Source of the DNA: Thiomonas bhubaneswarensis
GTDB lineage: Bacteria; Pseudomonadota; Gammaproteobacteria; Burkholderiales; Burkholderiaceae_C
DNA: 64,000 bases
NCBI RefSeq assembly: GCF_001418255.1
Contig: NZ_LIPV01000009.1
Location: 100,778 to 164,777, forward strand
Reading direction: 5' to 3'
How positions within the stretch are numbered: position 1 is the first letter of the stretch; the number at the start of each line of letters is the position of its first letter. The notes under the pieces are model-generated. The model was not told where the DNA came from and did not search any database. It saw only the letters and a list, made by a program, of their open reading frames with translations. Made by a program: the position numbers and the translations under genes. This document shows, piece by piece, positions 8,184 through 17,779 of this stretch.

Positions 8184-8939
8184 TCAAACTCCTTGCGACT
8201 GCGGCTGCGTGGCGCGCGGGATGAATTGCACGGTCTGCACGGAAGGCACCGTGTGTTGCGGATTGCAGGCGCCGAGAAAGTCGACGGGCTCCTCGGCCCA
8301 TACGGCGTCCAGGCCCGCGGGCGTCCAGTCGGGTGGCAGCCCTTCCTTGCGCACATCGCGCGGGCCGGGCGTGGGTGAGCGCATCTCCTGCGCGGCATCG
8401 TGCTCGATCAGATCGCGCCAGTCTGCCTTCCCCGCAAGGCGGCAGACTGCTGCAGTGGCAGCCATCCACGGTGATTCCCGACGGTCGAGCGCGGCAGTGA
8501 GATGCGCCACCAGGAGCGCGACCTCTTCCAGCGCTTCACGCGCCGCGCTCGTGTCGAGAACCGAGCAATATTCAAGATAGACCGGCAGGTAGTCGGGCAG
8601 CTCTCTGGCTTGCAGATCGAGCCCGACCTCCCTGTATTGCGACAGCAGATCGACCATGGCCTGACCACGATCACGCGAGTCGCCAAAGACATGCTCGAAC
8701 AGGTTCAGCGAGGTGCTGCGACCCCGGTCGAAGGTGTCGACGAATTCGGCCTGCAGGTCCATCAGATCGGTTTCGGCCATGTGGGCAAGCAGAGCCTGCA
8801 GCGATTCGCGCGTCTGTGGCGTGGCGGGCTCAAGGGGTCGCAGCAACGCGTCAAGCTCGGCCAGATGCGGTTGCAAGCCTTCGCCCGGGTAGTCGAGCAG
8901 CAACGCCAGGGCGCGCAGATGTCGGGATAGGTCTTGCAT
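8184..8939 (-). CDS. narJ: Nitrate reductase molybdenum cofactor assembly chaperone
   Basis: A 251-residue TorD/NarJ-family chaperone that holds apo-NarG for molybdenum cofactor and Fe-S insertion. Diagnostic segments: LLDYPGEGLQPHLAEL, AEFVDTFDRGRSTSLNLFEHVFGDSRDRGQAMVDLL, and ELPDYLPVYLEYCSVL. The ATG at 8939 lies 2 bp past the narH stop, so translation is probably coupled. The C-terminal 60 residues are rich in proline and less conserved. Confidence 0.95.
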   Translation of the reverse strand: MQDLSRHLRALALLLDYPGEGLQPHLAELDALLRPLEPATPQTRESLQALLAHMAETDLMDLQAEFVDTFDRGRSTSLNLFEHVFGDSRDRGQAMVDLLSQYREVGLDLQARELPDYLPVYLEYCSVLDTSAAREALEEVALLVAHLTAALDRRESPWMAATAAVCRLAGKADWRDLIEHDAAQEMRSPTPGPRDVRKEGLPPDWTPAGLDAVWAEEPVDFLGACNPQHTVPSVQTVQFIPRATQPQSQGV

Positions 8940-8941
8940 GA

Positions 8942-10465
8942 TCACATCTCCGCTTTGATGGCAAAGGTGCGGCGCTTCTTGCCGCTGAACAGCGAAGGCG
9001 CGGACTCGCCGTCGGAGCAACCGTTGCCGAAGGTGAAACCGCAGGAACCCTTGAGATCGAAGGCGTTTTCGGCATATTCGCGATGCGCCGTGGGAATGAC
9101 GAAGCGGTCTTCGTAATTGGCGATGCCCAGAATGCGATACATGTCCTCCACCTTGTCGGCCGGCATGCCGACCTGCTCGATGGCAGCGACATCGGCCTGC
9201 CCGTCCACATGCTTGCCGCGCATGTAGGCGCGCATGGCCAGCATGCGTTCGAGCGCGCGCTGCACCGGCGCGGTGTCGCCAGCGGTGAGCAGATTGGCGA
9301 GGTACTGCAACGGAATGCGCAGTTGGGACACGTCGGGCAAGGCGCCGTGGTCACTGACCATGCCGCTTTGCACCGCGGTCTGGATGGGCGACAGCGGCGG
9401 CACGTACCACACCATCGGCAGGGTGCGGTATTCCGGGTGCAGAGGCAGGGCGATCTTCCAGTCCATCGCCATTTTGTAGACCGGCGAGCGGCGGGCTGCG
9501 TCGAGCCAGGCATCGGGCACGCCGTCGCGCCGTGCCTGAGCGATGACCTGCGGGTCGTGCGGGTCGAGGAAGATGCCGAGTTGCGCCTCGTACAGATCTT
9601 TCTCATTGGCCACGCTGGCCGCTTCTTCGATGCGGTCGGCGTCGTACAGCAGCACGCCCAGATAGCGGATGCGGCCTACGCAGGTCTCCGAGCACACCGT
9701 GGGCTGCCCAGCCTCGATGCGCGGATAGCAGAAGATGCACTTCTCCGACTTGCCGCTTTCCCAGTTGTAGTAAATCTTCTTGTACGGGCAGGCCGAGACA
9801 CACATCCGCCAGCCGCGGCACTTGTCCTGGTCGATCAGCACGATGCCGTCTTCCTCGCGCTTGTAGATGGCTCCCGATGGGCAGGAGGCCACGCAGGCCG
9901 GGTTCAGGCAGTGCTCGCACAGCCGGGGCAGGTACATCATGAAGGTCTTTTCGAACTCGCCGTAAATCTCCTTCTGCATCGCCTCGAAGTTGGCGTCGCG
10001 GCTGCGTTTGGCGAACTCACCGCCGAGAATCTCCTCCCAGTTCGGCCCCCATTCGATCTTTTCCATGCGCTGGCCGCTGATCAGACTGCGCGGCCGTGCC
10101 GTGGGCGCCGCCTTCAGCTCGGGGGCCTTGTGCAGATGCTCGTAGTCGAAGGTGAAGGGCTCGTAATAGGCGTCGATTTCCGGCAGGTTGGGATTGGCGA
10201 AAATCTTCATCAGGATGGACAGGCGCGAGCCCTGGCGCGGCTGCAGCTTGCCGCCCGCTGTGCGGATCCAGCCGCCTTTCCACTTGTCCTGGTTTTCCCA
10301 TTCCTTGGGGTAACCGATGCCGGGCTTGGACTCGACATTGTTGAACCAGGCGTATTCCATGCCTGGGCGCGAAGTCCAGACCTGTTTGCAGGTCACGGAA
10401 CAGGTGTGGCAGCCGATGCATTTGTCGAGGTTGAGCACCATGCCGATCTGGGCGCGAACTTTCAT
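8942..10465 (-). CDS. narH: Respiratory nitrate reductase beta subunit, Fe-S protein
   Basis: A 507-residue electron-transfer subunit with four Fe-S clusters. Cysteine clusters are visible in order: CIGCHTCSVTC (residues 16-26), CEHCLNPACVASCP, CRGWRMCVSACP (where the tryptophan marks the 3Fe-4S site), and CIFCYPRIEAG ending in CSETCVGR. The start ATG at 10465 has AGGAGA upstream. It sits between narG and narJ on the same strand and joins NarI heme to the NarG molybdenum site. Confidence 0.98.
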   Translation of the reverse strand: MKVRAQIGMVLNLDKCIGCHTCSVTCKQVWTSRPGMEYAWFNNVESKPGIGYPKEWENQDKWKGGWIRTAGGKLQPRQGSRLSILMKIFANPNLPEIDAYYEPFTFDYEHLHKAPELKAAPTARPRSLISGQRMEKIEWGPNWEEILGGEFAKRSRDANFEAMQKEIYGEFEKTFMMYLPRLCEHCLNPACVASCPSGAIYKREEDGIVLIDQDKCRGWRMCVSACPYKKIYYNWESGKSEKCIFCYPRIEAGQPTVCSETCVGRIRYLGVLLYDADRIEEAASVANEKDLYEAQLGIFLDPHDPQVIAQARRDGVPDAWLDAARRSPVYKMAMDWKIALPLHPEYRTLPMVWYVPPLSPIQTAVQSGMVSDHGALPDVSQLRIPLQYLANLLTAGDTAPVQRALERMLAMRAYMRGKHVDGQADVAAIEQVGMPADKVEDMYRILGIANYEDRFVIPTAHREYAENAFDLKGSCGFTFGNGCSDGESAPSLFSGKKRRTFAIKAEM

Positions 10466-10489
10466 TGTGTTTCTCCTGGGGGCGTGGGG

Positions 10490-13400
10490 TCAGGCTTGCG
10501 GTTCGATGTGGTGCGGGCGCTCGTGGCTGTACGCCGGGCCAACAGGCTCGTCCATCCAGTCCACCTTGTCCATCTTGCGCACGATGCAGAACTCGTCGCG
10601 GTTGGCGCCGACCGTGCCGTAATAGTTGAAGCCGTAGGCCTGCTGGGCATAGCCACCGATCATGTGCGTGGGCTTGGTGACGATGCGGGTGACGGCGTTG
10701 TGGATGCCGCCGCGCGCCTTGGTGACTTCGGAGGCCGGGGTATTCACGATGCGCTCCTGCGCGTGATACATCATCGCCATGCCGGGCTTGACCCGCTGGC
10801 TGACCACGGCGCGTGCGGCGATCGCGCCGTTGGCGTTGAACACCTCGATCCAGTCGTTGTCGACAATGCCAGCCACCTTGGCGTCGTCTTCCGAAATCCA
10901 TACGCACGGGCCGCCCCGGCTCAGGGTGAGCAGGATCAGGTTTTCGGTGTAGGTGCTGTGGAAGCCCCATTTCTGATGCGGGGTGATCCAGTTCAGCACG
11001 ATTTCCTTGTTGCCGTTGCCGAACTTGCCCAGCACCGGTTGCACCGCCTTGAGGTTGACCGGCGGGCGATAGCTGGCGAAGCCCTCGCCGAAGGCCAGCA
11101 TCCAGGCATGGTCCTGATAGAACTGCTGGCGGCCGCTCAGCGTGCGCCACGGGATGTATTCGTGGACGTTGGTGTAGCCGGCGTTGTAGCAAATCTTCTC
11201 GTCCTCGATGCCCGACCAGGTGGGCGAGGTGATGATCTTGCGCGGCTGCGCCTGGATGTCGCGGAAGCGGATCTTCTCGTGCTCCTTCGGAATCGCCAGA
11301 TGCGTATGGTCGCGCCCGGTGATCTTGGACAGCGCCTCCCAGGCCTTGACCGCCACATGGCCGTTGGTCTCCGGCGCCAGCATCATGATGGTCTCGGCTG
11401 CCTCGATGTCGGTCAGGATGCGCGGGCGGTCCTTGGTGGCGCCGTCCTCTGACACGGTGCCATTGAGCTCGGCCAAGGCCTTGACTTCGTCTTCGGTGTT
11501 CCAGGCAATGCCCTTGCCGCCATTGCCCACCTTGTCCATCAGCGGGCCAAGCGAGGTGAAGCGCTTGAAGGTGTTGGGGTAGTCGTGCTCGACGACGGTG
11601 ATCTGCGGCGCGGTCTTGCCAGGGATCAGGTCGCATTCGCCTTTTTTCCATTCGCGCACCGCCATGGCCTGGCCGAGTTCAGCAGGGGTGTCGTGCATCA
11701 GCGGGGTCAGCACCACGTCCTGTTCCACCCCGAGGTGGCCGACGCAGACCTCGGAAAACTTGTGTGCGAAGCCCTTGAAGATCTCCCAGTCCGAACGCGC
11801 CTCCCACGAGGGATCGACCGCAGCCGACAGCGGATGGATGAACGGATGCATGTCGGTGGTGTTGAGGTCGTTCTTCTCGTACCAGGTGGCTGCCGGCAGC
11901 ACGATGTCGGAGAACAGGCAGGTGGTGCTCATGCGGAAGTCCAGCGTGACAAGCAGGTCGAGCTTGCCCTCGGGCGCTTTGTCGTGCCACTGCACCTCGT
12001 GCGGGCGACCGTCGGCGGCACTCAGTTCCGTGTCGAGAACGCCGTTCTGCGCGCCCAGCAGATGCTTGAGAAAGTACTCCGAGCCCTTGCCCGACGAGCC
12101 CAGCAGGTTGGAGCGCCAGACAAACAGATTGCGCGGCCAGTTCACCGGGTTGTCCGGGTCTTCGCAGCTCATGCGCAGGCTGCCGTCCTTCAGTCCCTTG
12201 ACCACGTAGTCCTTCGGGGACATGCCCGCCGCCGCGGCGTCGCGCGCCAGATGCAGCGGGTTGGTCTGCAGTTGCGGCGCTGAGGGCAGCCAGCCCATGC
12301 GTTCGGCGCGCACGTTGTAGTCGATCATGCTGCCGCCGAATGCCTTGGGGTCGGCCAGAGGCGAGAGGATTTCGTCGACGCCCAGCTTTTCGTAGCGCCA
12401 CTGGTCGGTGTGGGCATACCAAAAGCTGGTGGAGTTCATCTGCCGTGGCGGGCGCCCCCAGTCCAGCGCGAAGGCCAGGGCGGTCCAGCCGGTTTGCGGA
12501 CGCAGCTTCTCCTGGCCGACGTAATGCGCCCAACCGCCTCCGGGCACACCGATGCAACCGCACATCATCAGCATGTTCATGATGGCGCGGTAATGCATGT
12601 CCATGTGGTACCAGTGGTTCAGGCCCGCGCCCAGAATGACCATCGAGGTGCCGTGGGTCTTGTGGGCGTTGGTCGCGAACTCGCGAGCGATGCGCACCAC
12701 CACATCGGCCGGAACGCCGGTGATGGGCTGCTGCCATGCCGGGGTGTACGGCACGTTGTCGGCATAGCTCTTGGCGCAGGGATTGGGCTCATCGCCCAGG
12801 CCACGGTCGATGCCGTAATGCGCGGCCATCAGGTCATAGACCGAGGCCACCTTGACGTCCTGCGCATGGCCTTCGGCGTCGACCAGTTGCAGCACGCGGT
12901 AAGGCACCTTGCGCACCAGCACGTCGTCCTGCACATTGCCGGGGTGATGCTCGGCGGGCACGCCGCCGAAGTAGGGGAAGCCGACTTCGGCCACGCCCTC
13001 TTTCATGTCGATCAGGCTGAGGGCGAGCTGGGTGTCGGAGCCGTCAAGTGCGTCGCGTGCTTCCAGATTCCATTTGCCCACCATGTCGCCCTGCTCGCCC
13101 CAGCGAAAGCCGACCGAGCCATGCGGCAGCGCGACCTTGCCGTCGGCGTTCAGCGCGACGGTCTTCCACTCGGGGTTGTTGGCCTGGCCGAGCTTGTCGG
13201 CGAAATCGCTGGCCCGTACATAGCGGTCGGCGGCCAGTACCTTGCGGCCCCCGGTAATCTCGCGCTCTTCCAGCCGCACCAGAAGCGGCATGTCGGTGTA
13301 TTTGCGGCAATAGTCGATGAAGTAATCCGACTTGTGTTCGCCGAAGTGAAACTCGCGCAGCATCACATGGCCCATGGCCATGGCCAGAGCGGAGTCGGTG

Positions 13401-14299
13401 CCCTGCTTGGGGTGCACCCATTCGTCGCTGAGCTTGGCGACTTCGGAATAGTCGGGCGACACCGCCACGGTCTTGGCGCCACGATAGCGCGCCTCGGTGT
13501 AGAAGTGCGCGTCGGGCGTGCGGGTCTGCGGCACGTTCGAGCCCCAGGCCATGATGTAGTTGGAGTTGAACCACTCGGCCGATTCGGCCACGTCGGTCTG
13601 TTCGCCCCACACCTGCGGCGAGGCCGGGGGCAGATCGCAATACCAGTCGTAGAAGCTGCCCGGCACGCCGCCGATCAGGTTGAGGTAGCGCGAGCCCGCG
13701 GCATACGACACCATCGACATGGCCGGAATCGGCGAGAAGCCGTAGATGCGATCCGGGCCGTAAGTCTTGATGGTGTAGACGTTGGCCGCGGTGATGATCT
13801 CGTTGACCTCGTCCCAATGCGCGCGCACGAAGCCGCCCATGCCGCGCAATTTCTGGTATTCGCTGCGCTTGGCCTTGTCCTGCACGATGCTGGCCCAGGC
13901 GTCCACCGGGTCGAGGGTCTTGCGCGCTTCGCGCCACATTTTCATCAGACGGCCGCGCACCATGGGGTACTTCACCCGGTTGGCCGAATAGAGATACCAG
14001 CTCGCCGAAGCCCCGCGCTGGCAGCCGCGCGGCTCGTGGTTGGGCATGTCGGGACGGGTGCGCGGATAGTCGGTCTGCTGCGTCTCCCAGGTGACGATGC
14101 CGCCCTTCACGTAAATCTTCCACGAGCAAGAGCCGGTGCAGTTGGCGCCGTGGGTCGAGCGCACGATCTTGTCGTGCTGCCAGCGGCCGCGATAGGCGTC
14201 TTCCCAGGTACGGTCTTCGGTGGTGACTTCGCCGTGCCCATCGGCGAACTTCTGGCGCGATTTGGCAAAGTGGGTGAGGCGGTCGAGAAAGTGACTCAT
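10490..14299 (-). CDS. narG: Respiratory nitrate reductase alpha subunit, molybdenum catalytic subunit
   Basis: A 1269-residue catalytic subunit reducing nitrate to nitrite at a Mo-bisMGD centre on the cytoplasmic face. The FS0 4Fe-4S site is present with its unusual histidine ligand: HGANCTGSCSWKIYVKGG, and a later cysteine in EPRGCQRGAS. The YCDLPPASPQVWGEQTD segment carries the aspartate that ligates molybdenum in this family. There is no Tat signal, as expected for a cytoplasmic-facing NarG. The ATG at 14299 follows AAGGAGA. It is 23 bp downstream of narK2. Confidence 0.98.
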   Translation of the reverse strand: MSHFLDRLTHFAKSRQKFADGHGEVTTEDRTWEDAYRGRWQHDKIVRSTHGANCTGSCSWKIYVKGGIVTWETQQTDYPRTRPDMPNHEPRGCQRGASASWYLYSANRVKYPMVRGRLMKMWREARKTLDPVDAWASIVQDKAKRSEYQKLRGMGGFVRAHWDEVNEIITAANVYTIKTYGPDRIYGFSPIPAMSMVSYAAGSRYLNLIGGVPGSFYDWYCDLPPASPQVWGEQTDVAESAEWFNSNYIMAWGSNVPQTRTPDAHFYTEARYRGAKTVAVSPDYSEVAKLSDEWVHPKQGTDSALAMAMGHVMLREFHFGEHKSDYFIDYCRKYTDMPLLVRLEEREITGGRKVLAADRYVRASDFADKLGQANNPEWKTVALNADGKVALPHGSVGFRWGEQGDMVGKWNLEARDALDGSDTQLALSLIDMKEGVAEVGFPYFGGVPAEHHPGNVQDDVLVRKVPYRVLQLVDAEGHAQDVKVASVYDLMAAHYGIDRGLGDEPNPCAKSYADNVPYTPAWQQPITGVPADVVVRIAREFATNAHKTHGTSMVILGAGLNHWYHMDMHYRAIMNMLMMCGCIGVPGGGWAHYVGQEKLRPQTGWTALAFALDWGRPPRQMNSTSFWYAHTDQWRYEKLGVDEILSPLADPKAFGGSMIDYNVRAERMGWLPSAPQLQTNPLHLARDAAAAGMSPKDYVVKGLKDGSLRMSCEDPDNPVNWPRNLFVWRSNLLGSSGKGSEYFLKHLLGAQNGVLDTELSAADGRPHEVQWHDKAPEGKLDLLVTLDFRMSTTCLFSDIVLPAATWYEKNDLNTTDMHPFIHPLSAAVDPSWEARSDWEIFKGFAHKFSEVCVGHLGVEQDVVLTPLMHDTPAELGQAMAVREWKKGECDLIPGKTAPQITVVEHDYPNTFKRFTSLGPLMDKVGNGGKGIAWNTEDEVKALAELNGTVSEDGATKDRPRILTDIEAAETIMMLAPETNGHVAVKAWEALSKITGRDHTHLAIPKEHEKIRFRDIQAQPRKIITSPTWSGIEDEKICYNAGYTNVHEYIPWRTLSGRQQFYQDHAWMLAFGEGFASYRPPVNLKAVQPVLGKFGNGNKEIVLNWITPHQKWGFHSTYTENLILLTLSRGGPCVWISEDDAKVAGIVDNDWIEVFNANGAIAARAVVSQRVKPGMAMMYHAQERIVNTPASEVTKARGGIHNAVTRIVTKPTHMIGGYAQQAYGFNYYGTVGANRDEFCIVRKMDKVDWMDEPVGPAYSHERPHHIEPQA

Positions 14300-14322
14300 A
14301 TCGGTCTCCTTGGATTCAGGGA

Positions 14323-15708
14323 TCAGCAGGGCATGGGGGCGTTCTTGCGGCTGTAGTTCCACCAGGTGACCAGCACGCACAACACATAGAAGGCGATGAA
14401 GCCGTACAGCGCAGCCTGGGGACCGCCGGTCATGGAAATCGAGGTGCCATAGCTCTTCGGGATGAAGAAGGCGCCATAGGCCGCGACGGCGGAGGTGAAG
14501 CCAATCACCGCGGCTGCCTCCTTGTTGGCGTCTTTGACCGCCTGCTCCTGTGCGGCCGGGCCCTGGCCTTGCGCAGCGCGCTTGCGATCGGTGAGGAAGA
14601 TCACCGGAATCATGCGGAAGGTCGAGCCGTTGCCGATGCCCGCAGTGGCGAACAGCAGAATGAAGGCGGCCAGAAAGCCGGTGAAGTTTCCACCCACGCC
14701 ACCATGGGGCAGGAAATACAGCACAGCAACGACACCCAGCGCCATGAGGATGAAGTTCCAGAAGGTCACGCGGGCGCCGCCGAGCTTGTCCGCCAGCCAG
14801 CCACCGACCGGGCGAATGAGAGCGCCGACGAAGGGGCCGAGCCAGGCATAGTCGAGTGCGACGATGTCGGGAAACTGCGACTTGATCAGCAGCGGGAACC
14901 CGGCGGAATAGCCGATGAACGAGCCGAAGGTGCCGGTGTAGAGCAAGCTCATGATCCAGGTGTGGCTGCGCTTGAAAATGACGGCCTGATCGGCAAACGA
15001 AGCCTTGGCCTCCGCCAGATCATTCATGCCGAACCACGCAGCCAGCGTGGCGGCGATGATGAAGGGCACCCACACCAGACCGGCGTTCTGCAGCCAGAGC
15101 TGGGTGGACTTGCCGTTGGCGACCGCAGTCTGCGGATCGCCGCTAAGCACGCCATAGATCGCCGCAGTGATGACCAGCGGCACGATGAACTGGACGATGG
15201 ACACGCCGAGATTGCCCAGACCGGCATTCAGCCCGAGCGCCAGGCCTTTCTGCGCCTTGGGAAAGAAGAAGTTGATGTTCGCCATCGACGAGGCGAAGTT
15301 GCCGCCGCCAAAACCGCTGAGCAGCGCCAGGATGACGAAGATCTCATACGGCGTATTCGGGTTCTGCACCGCGTAATAGATGCCCAGCGCGGGCAGCAGC
15401 AGCGAGGCAGTGGAAATCGCCGTCCAGCGCCTGCCGCCGAAAATCGGCACCATAAAGCTGTAGAAAATGCGCAGCGTGGCGCCGAACAGGCCGGGCAGCG
15501 CGGCCAGCCAGAACAACTGGTTGGTGGAGAACTTGAACCCCACCTGCGGCAGCTTGACGACGACCACCGACCACACCATCCACACCGCGAAGGCGAGGGT
15601 CAATGCCGGGATGGAAATCCATAGATTGCGCTGGGCAACCATCTGGCCTTCGCTCTTCCAGAAGGCCGCGTCTTCCGGGTTCCAATGTTTGATCACATGA
15701 CTGGACAT
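14323..15708 (-). CDS. narK2: Nitrate/nitrite transporter, NarK2 type
   Basis: A 461-residue MFS transporter with about 12 hydrophobic segments. The nitrate-signature loops are visible as GFGGGNFASSMANINFFFP in the N-terminal half and GSTFRMIPVIF in the C-terminal half. The longer central and C-terminal loops resemble the NarK2 (nitrate/nitrite antiporter) branch, whereas its neighbour resembles NarK1. The start at 15708 follows AGGAGA. It is expected to export nitrite in exchange for nitrate. It lies between narK1 and narG in one transcription unit. Confidence 0.93.
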   Translation of the reverse strand: MSSHVIKHWNPEDAAFWKSEGQMVAQRNLWISIPALTLAFAVWMVWSVVVVKLPQVGFKFSTNQLFWLAALPGLFGATLRIFYSFMVPIFGGRRWTAISTASLLLPALGIYYAVQNPNTPYEIFVILALLSGFGGGNFASSMANINFFFPKAQKGLALGLNAGLGNLGVSIVQFIVPLVITAAIYGVLSGDPQTAVANGKSTQLWLQNAGLVWVPFIIAATLAAWFGMNDLAEAKASFADQAVIFKRSHTWIMSLLYTGTFGSFIGYSAGFPLLIKSQFPDIVALDYAWLGPFVGALIRPVGGWLADKLGGARVTFWNFILMALGVVAVLYFLPHGGVGGNFTGFLAAFILLFATAGIGNGSTFRMIPVIFLTDRKRAAQGQGPAAQEQAVKDANKEAAAVIGFTSAVAAYGAFFIPKSYGTSISMTGGPQAALYGFIAFYVLCVLVTWWNYSRKNAPMPC

Positions 15709-15726
15709 GTTGACTCTCCTGGGATT

Positions 15727-17043
15727 TCAGTGTTGAACGCGGCCTGCCGGCTGGCTCTGTATCGAACCGCCCGCGCTCGGCTTTGCTGCGTTGGGTGAGC
15801 CGGGCTTGAACACATCTTTGCGCCGCACTTCGGTGAAGAACATCCACACCAGCGACACCGAGACCACGCCGTACATCAGCATGAAAGCGGTAGAGCGGAT
15901 GCCGGTGAGGTCGAGCAGTGCGCCGAACATGATGGGCAGGAGAAAGCCCCCCATGCCGCCAGCCAGACCGACGATGCCCGACACCGTGCCGATATTGGTC
16001 GGATAGTCGTCGGCGATGTACTTGAACACGCTGGCCTTGCCGAAGGCGAAGGCGATGCCGAGGATGAACATCAGCGCGGTGAAGGTATAGACATTGAGGC
16101 CGATATGGAATGTGCTCGGGCCGTCAGTGGTCTGCACGGTGAACTGCGTCTGCGGATAGGACAGCAGGAACAGCGCCACCCAGCTCACCCACAGCACCCA
16201 CCAGGTCACGCTGTGCGCGCCGTATTTGTCGGACAGCCAGCCGCCCACCGCCCGCAACACCCCGCCCGGCAGAGAAAAGGCTGCGGCGAGCATTGCGGCC
16301 ACGGGGAGGCTGAGCTTGTACTCGCCGACGTAGTACTGCACCATCCACAGCGCCAGCGCAACATAGCCACCGAACACGATGCTGTAGTACTGGCTGTACT
16401 TGAGCACGCCGGGGTCGCGCAGCGCCTTGAGCTGATCCATGAAGCTGGTCTGGCCCTGCACCACATGGCTCTTGTCGTGGTGGCTGAACAGCCAGAACAG
16501 AATGACCGTGCCGAGCATGACGGCGGCATAGACATGCGGCACCATGGTCCAGCCGAAGCTCACGACCAGCGCCGGAGCGAGAAACTTGTTGACCGCCGCG
16601 CCGGAATTGCCCGCGCCGAAAATGCCCATCGCCAGACCCTGACGGCTTTTCGGAAACCAGCGCGCGACATAGGGCGTCCCCACCGAGAACGAGCCGCCGG
16701 CCAGGCCAATGAACAGGCCGATGACCAAGTATTGCCAGTACTGTGTGGCATACGCCAGCAGCCAGATGGGGATGACAGTGGCCGCCATGATCGCGGCGAA
16801 CACGATGCGCCCGCCATATTTGTCGGTCCAGATGCCCAGCGGCACCCGTACCAGCGAGCCGCTGAGCACCGGCATGGCGGTGAGCAGGCCGAATTCGGTG
16901 GCGTTCAGCCCCAGGGTCTTTTTGATGGGAATGCCGATGACGGCAAACATCATCCACACCATGAAGCACACGGTGAAGGCCCAGGTGCTGACGATCAGCA
17001 CCGACCAGGCCTGGCGATTGTGTTGCTGCGCGCTCGCGCTCAT
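15727..17043 (-). CDS. narK1: Nitrate transporter, NarK1 type
   Basis: A 438-residue MFS protein with about 12 membrane segments and the nitrate-porter signatures GLAGGSFSVGTPYVARWFP and GLAGGMGGFLLPIMFG. This shorter form fits NarK1, a nitrate/proton symporter that starts uptake before nitrite accumulates. The ATG at 17043 is preferred because AAGGAG lies 7 nt upstream; a TTG at 17049 would overlap that site. It is the first gene of the nar operon, with a 5' region carrying an FNR-type box at 17235-17246. Confidence 0.93.
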   Translation of the reverse strand: MSASAQQHNRQAWSVLIVSTWAFTVCFMVWMMFAVIGIPIKKTLGLNATEFGLLTAMPVLSGSLVRVPLGIWTDKYGGRIVFAAIMAATVIPIWLLAYATQYWQYLVIGLFIGLAGGSFSVGTPYVARWFPKSRQGLAMGIFGAGNSGAAVNKFLAPALVVSFGWTMVPHVYAAVMLGTVILFWLFSHHDKSHVVQGQTSFMDQLKALRDPGVLKYSQYYSIVFGGYVALALWMVQYYVGEYKLSLPVAAMLAAAFSLPGGVLRAVGGWLSDKYGAHSVTWWVLWVSWVALFLLSYPQTQFTVQTTDGPSTFHIGLNVYTFTALMFILGIAFAFGKASVFKYIADDYPTNIGTVSGIVGLAGGMGGFLLPIMFGALLDLTGIRSTAFMLMYGVVSVSLVWMFFTEVRRKDVFKPGSPNAAKPSAGGSIQSQPAGRVQH

Positions 17044-17234
17044 GATCAAACTCCTTCACGTTACACCTGAAACTCTAGGTGTCGTGCGTCGTTTAGAACA
17101 TTCGTCTGCGGACTAAGAGTAACATGCGAACGAACGAGCGCGTCGGCTGGGGCATCGTTCAAAAGAACTACGACCTTCGGAATCCGATAGCCCTCGCCAA
17201 CGTGGCCACGGTCATTAAGAATCGAACCGACGAG

Positions 17235-17246
17235 TGATGTCAATCA
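17235..17246 (-). promoter_or_regulatory. FNR/ANR-type box upstream of narK1
   Basis: TGAT-GTCA-ATCA on the + strand is a perfect core dyad of the FNR consensus TTGAT-N4-ATCAA; only the outermost T and A are replaced by G. It lies about 190 bp upstream of the narK1 ATG, in the 240-bp gap before the next gene, so the nar operon would have a long leader. FNR-type proteins activate from such sites under oxygen limitation. NarL heptamers were not convincingly located. Confidence 0.6.
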
Positions 17247-17282
17247 GTCATTTCGGCCAACTCAACCCCTTCCCGCAAAACG

Positions 17283-17693
17283 CTAACGCTGATACAGGCG
17301 GACGATGTCGCCCTCGCGGTCAAAGGGCAGGAAACTGTCGATCTGCCCGAGGCGGATCATCTCGATCAGGCGGGCGAAGGTCTGCTCGATCTGTTCGCTG
17401 TCTGGCGGATAGCCGCCCTGAGCGGGCATGCTGGTGACGAACACGATGTCCCAGCGCACGCCCATTCGGTTCGATTCTTCGACGAGATCGACGAAGGTGC
17501 CGATCTCGTCAGGGGATTTGTCCACATAGACAACCGGCGTCAGCGCTCCTCCCCTTTTGGCCAGAAAGCGCTCCTGTTGCGTCTTGGTTGCGTCATCCGG
17601 CAACTCGGCTGCGGCAAAGATGAACAGCAGGCGCTGGGGCTCGTTCTGCGCTCTTGCCGCGTGCAGCAGGTCGGCGAAACTCGCGATGTCCAT
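17283..17693 (-). CDS. Conserved small protein, often labelled ribonucleotide reductase subunit alpha
   Basis: A 136-residue cytoplasmic protein with no membrane segment. It contains RLLFIFAAAELPDDATKTQQ, a GGALTPVVYVDKSPDEI loop, and SFLPFDREGDIVRLYQR at the end. I recall similar short proteins in Burkholderiales carried in databases as ribonucleotide reductase subunit alpha, but at this length it cannot be a catalytic ribonucleotide reductase and no such motif is visible. It sits between narL (87 bp upstream) and the narK1 promoter, on the same strand as narXL. Its function is unknown. Confidence 0.7.
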   Translation of the reverse strand: MDIASFADLLHAARAQNEPQRLLFIFAAAELPDDATKTQQERFLAKRGGALTPVVYVDKSPDEIGTFVDLVEESNRMGVRWDIVFVTSMPAQGGYPPDSEQIEQTFARLIEMIRLGQIDSFLPFDREGDIVRLYQR

Positions 17694-17779
17694 CGAGTGC
17701 TCCTTGGGGTTGGGAGGTCAGAAGCTGGGAATGAATGCGGCGCGGCATGAGCGGGAGAGGCGGATTGGCTCTCAGCTCA

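Noticed and set aside
9083..14356. Long + strand ORFs (789 and 648 codons) opposite narH and narG
   Set aside because: Antisense shadows of well-supported nar genes with no ribosome-binding sites or family resemblance.
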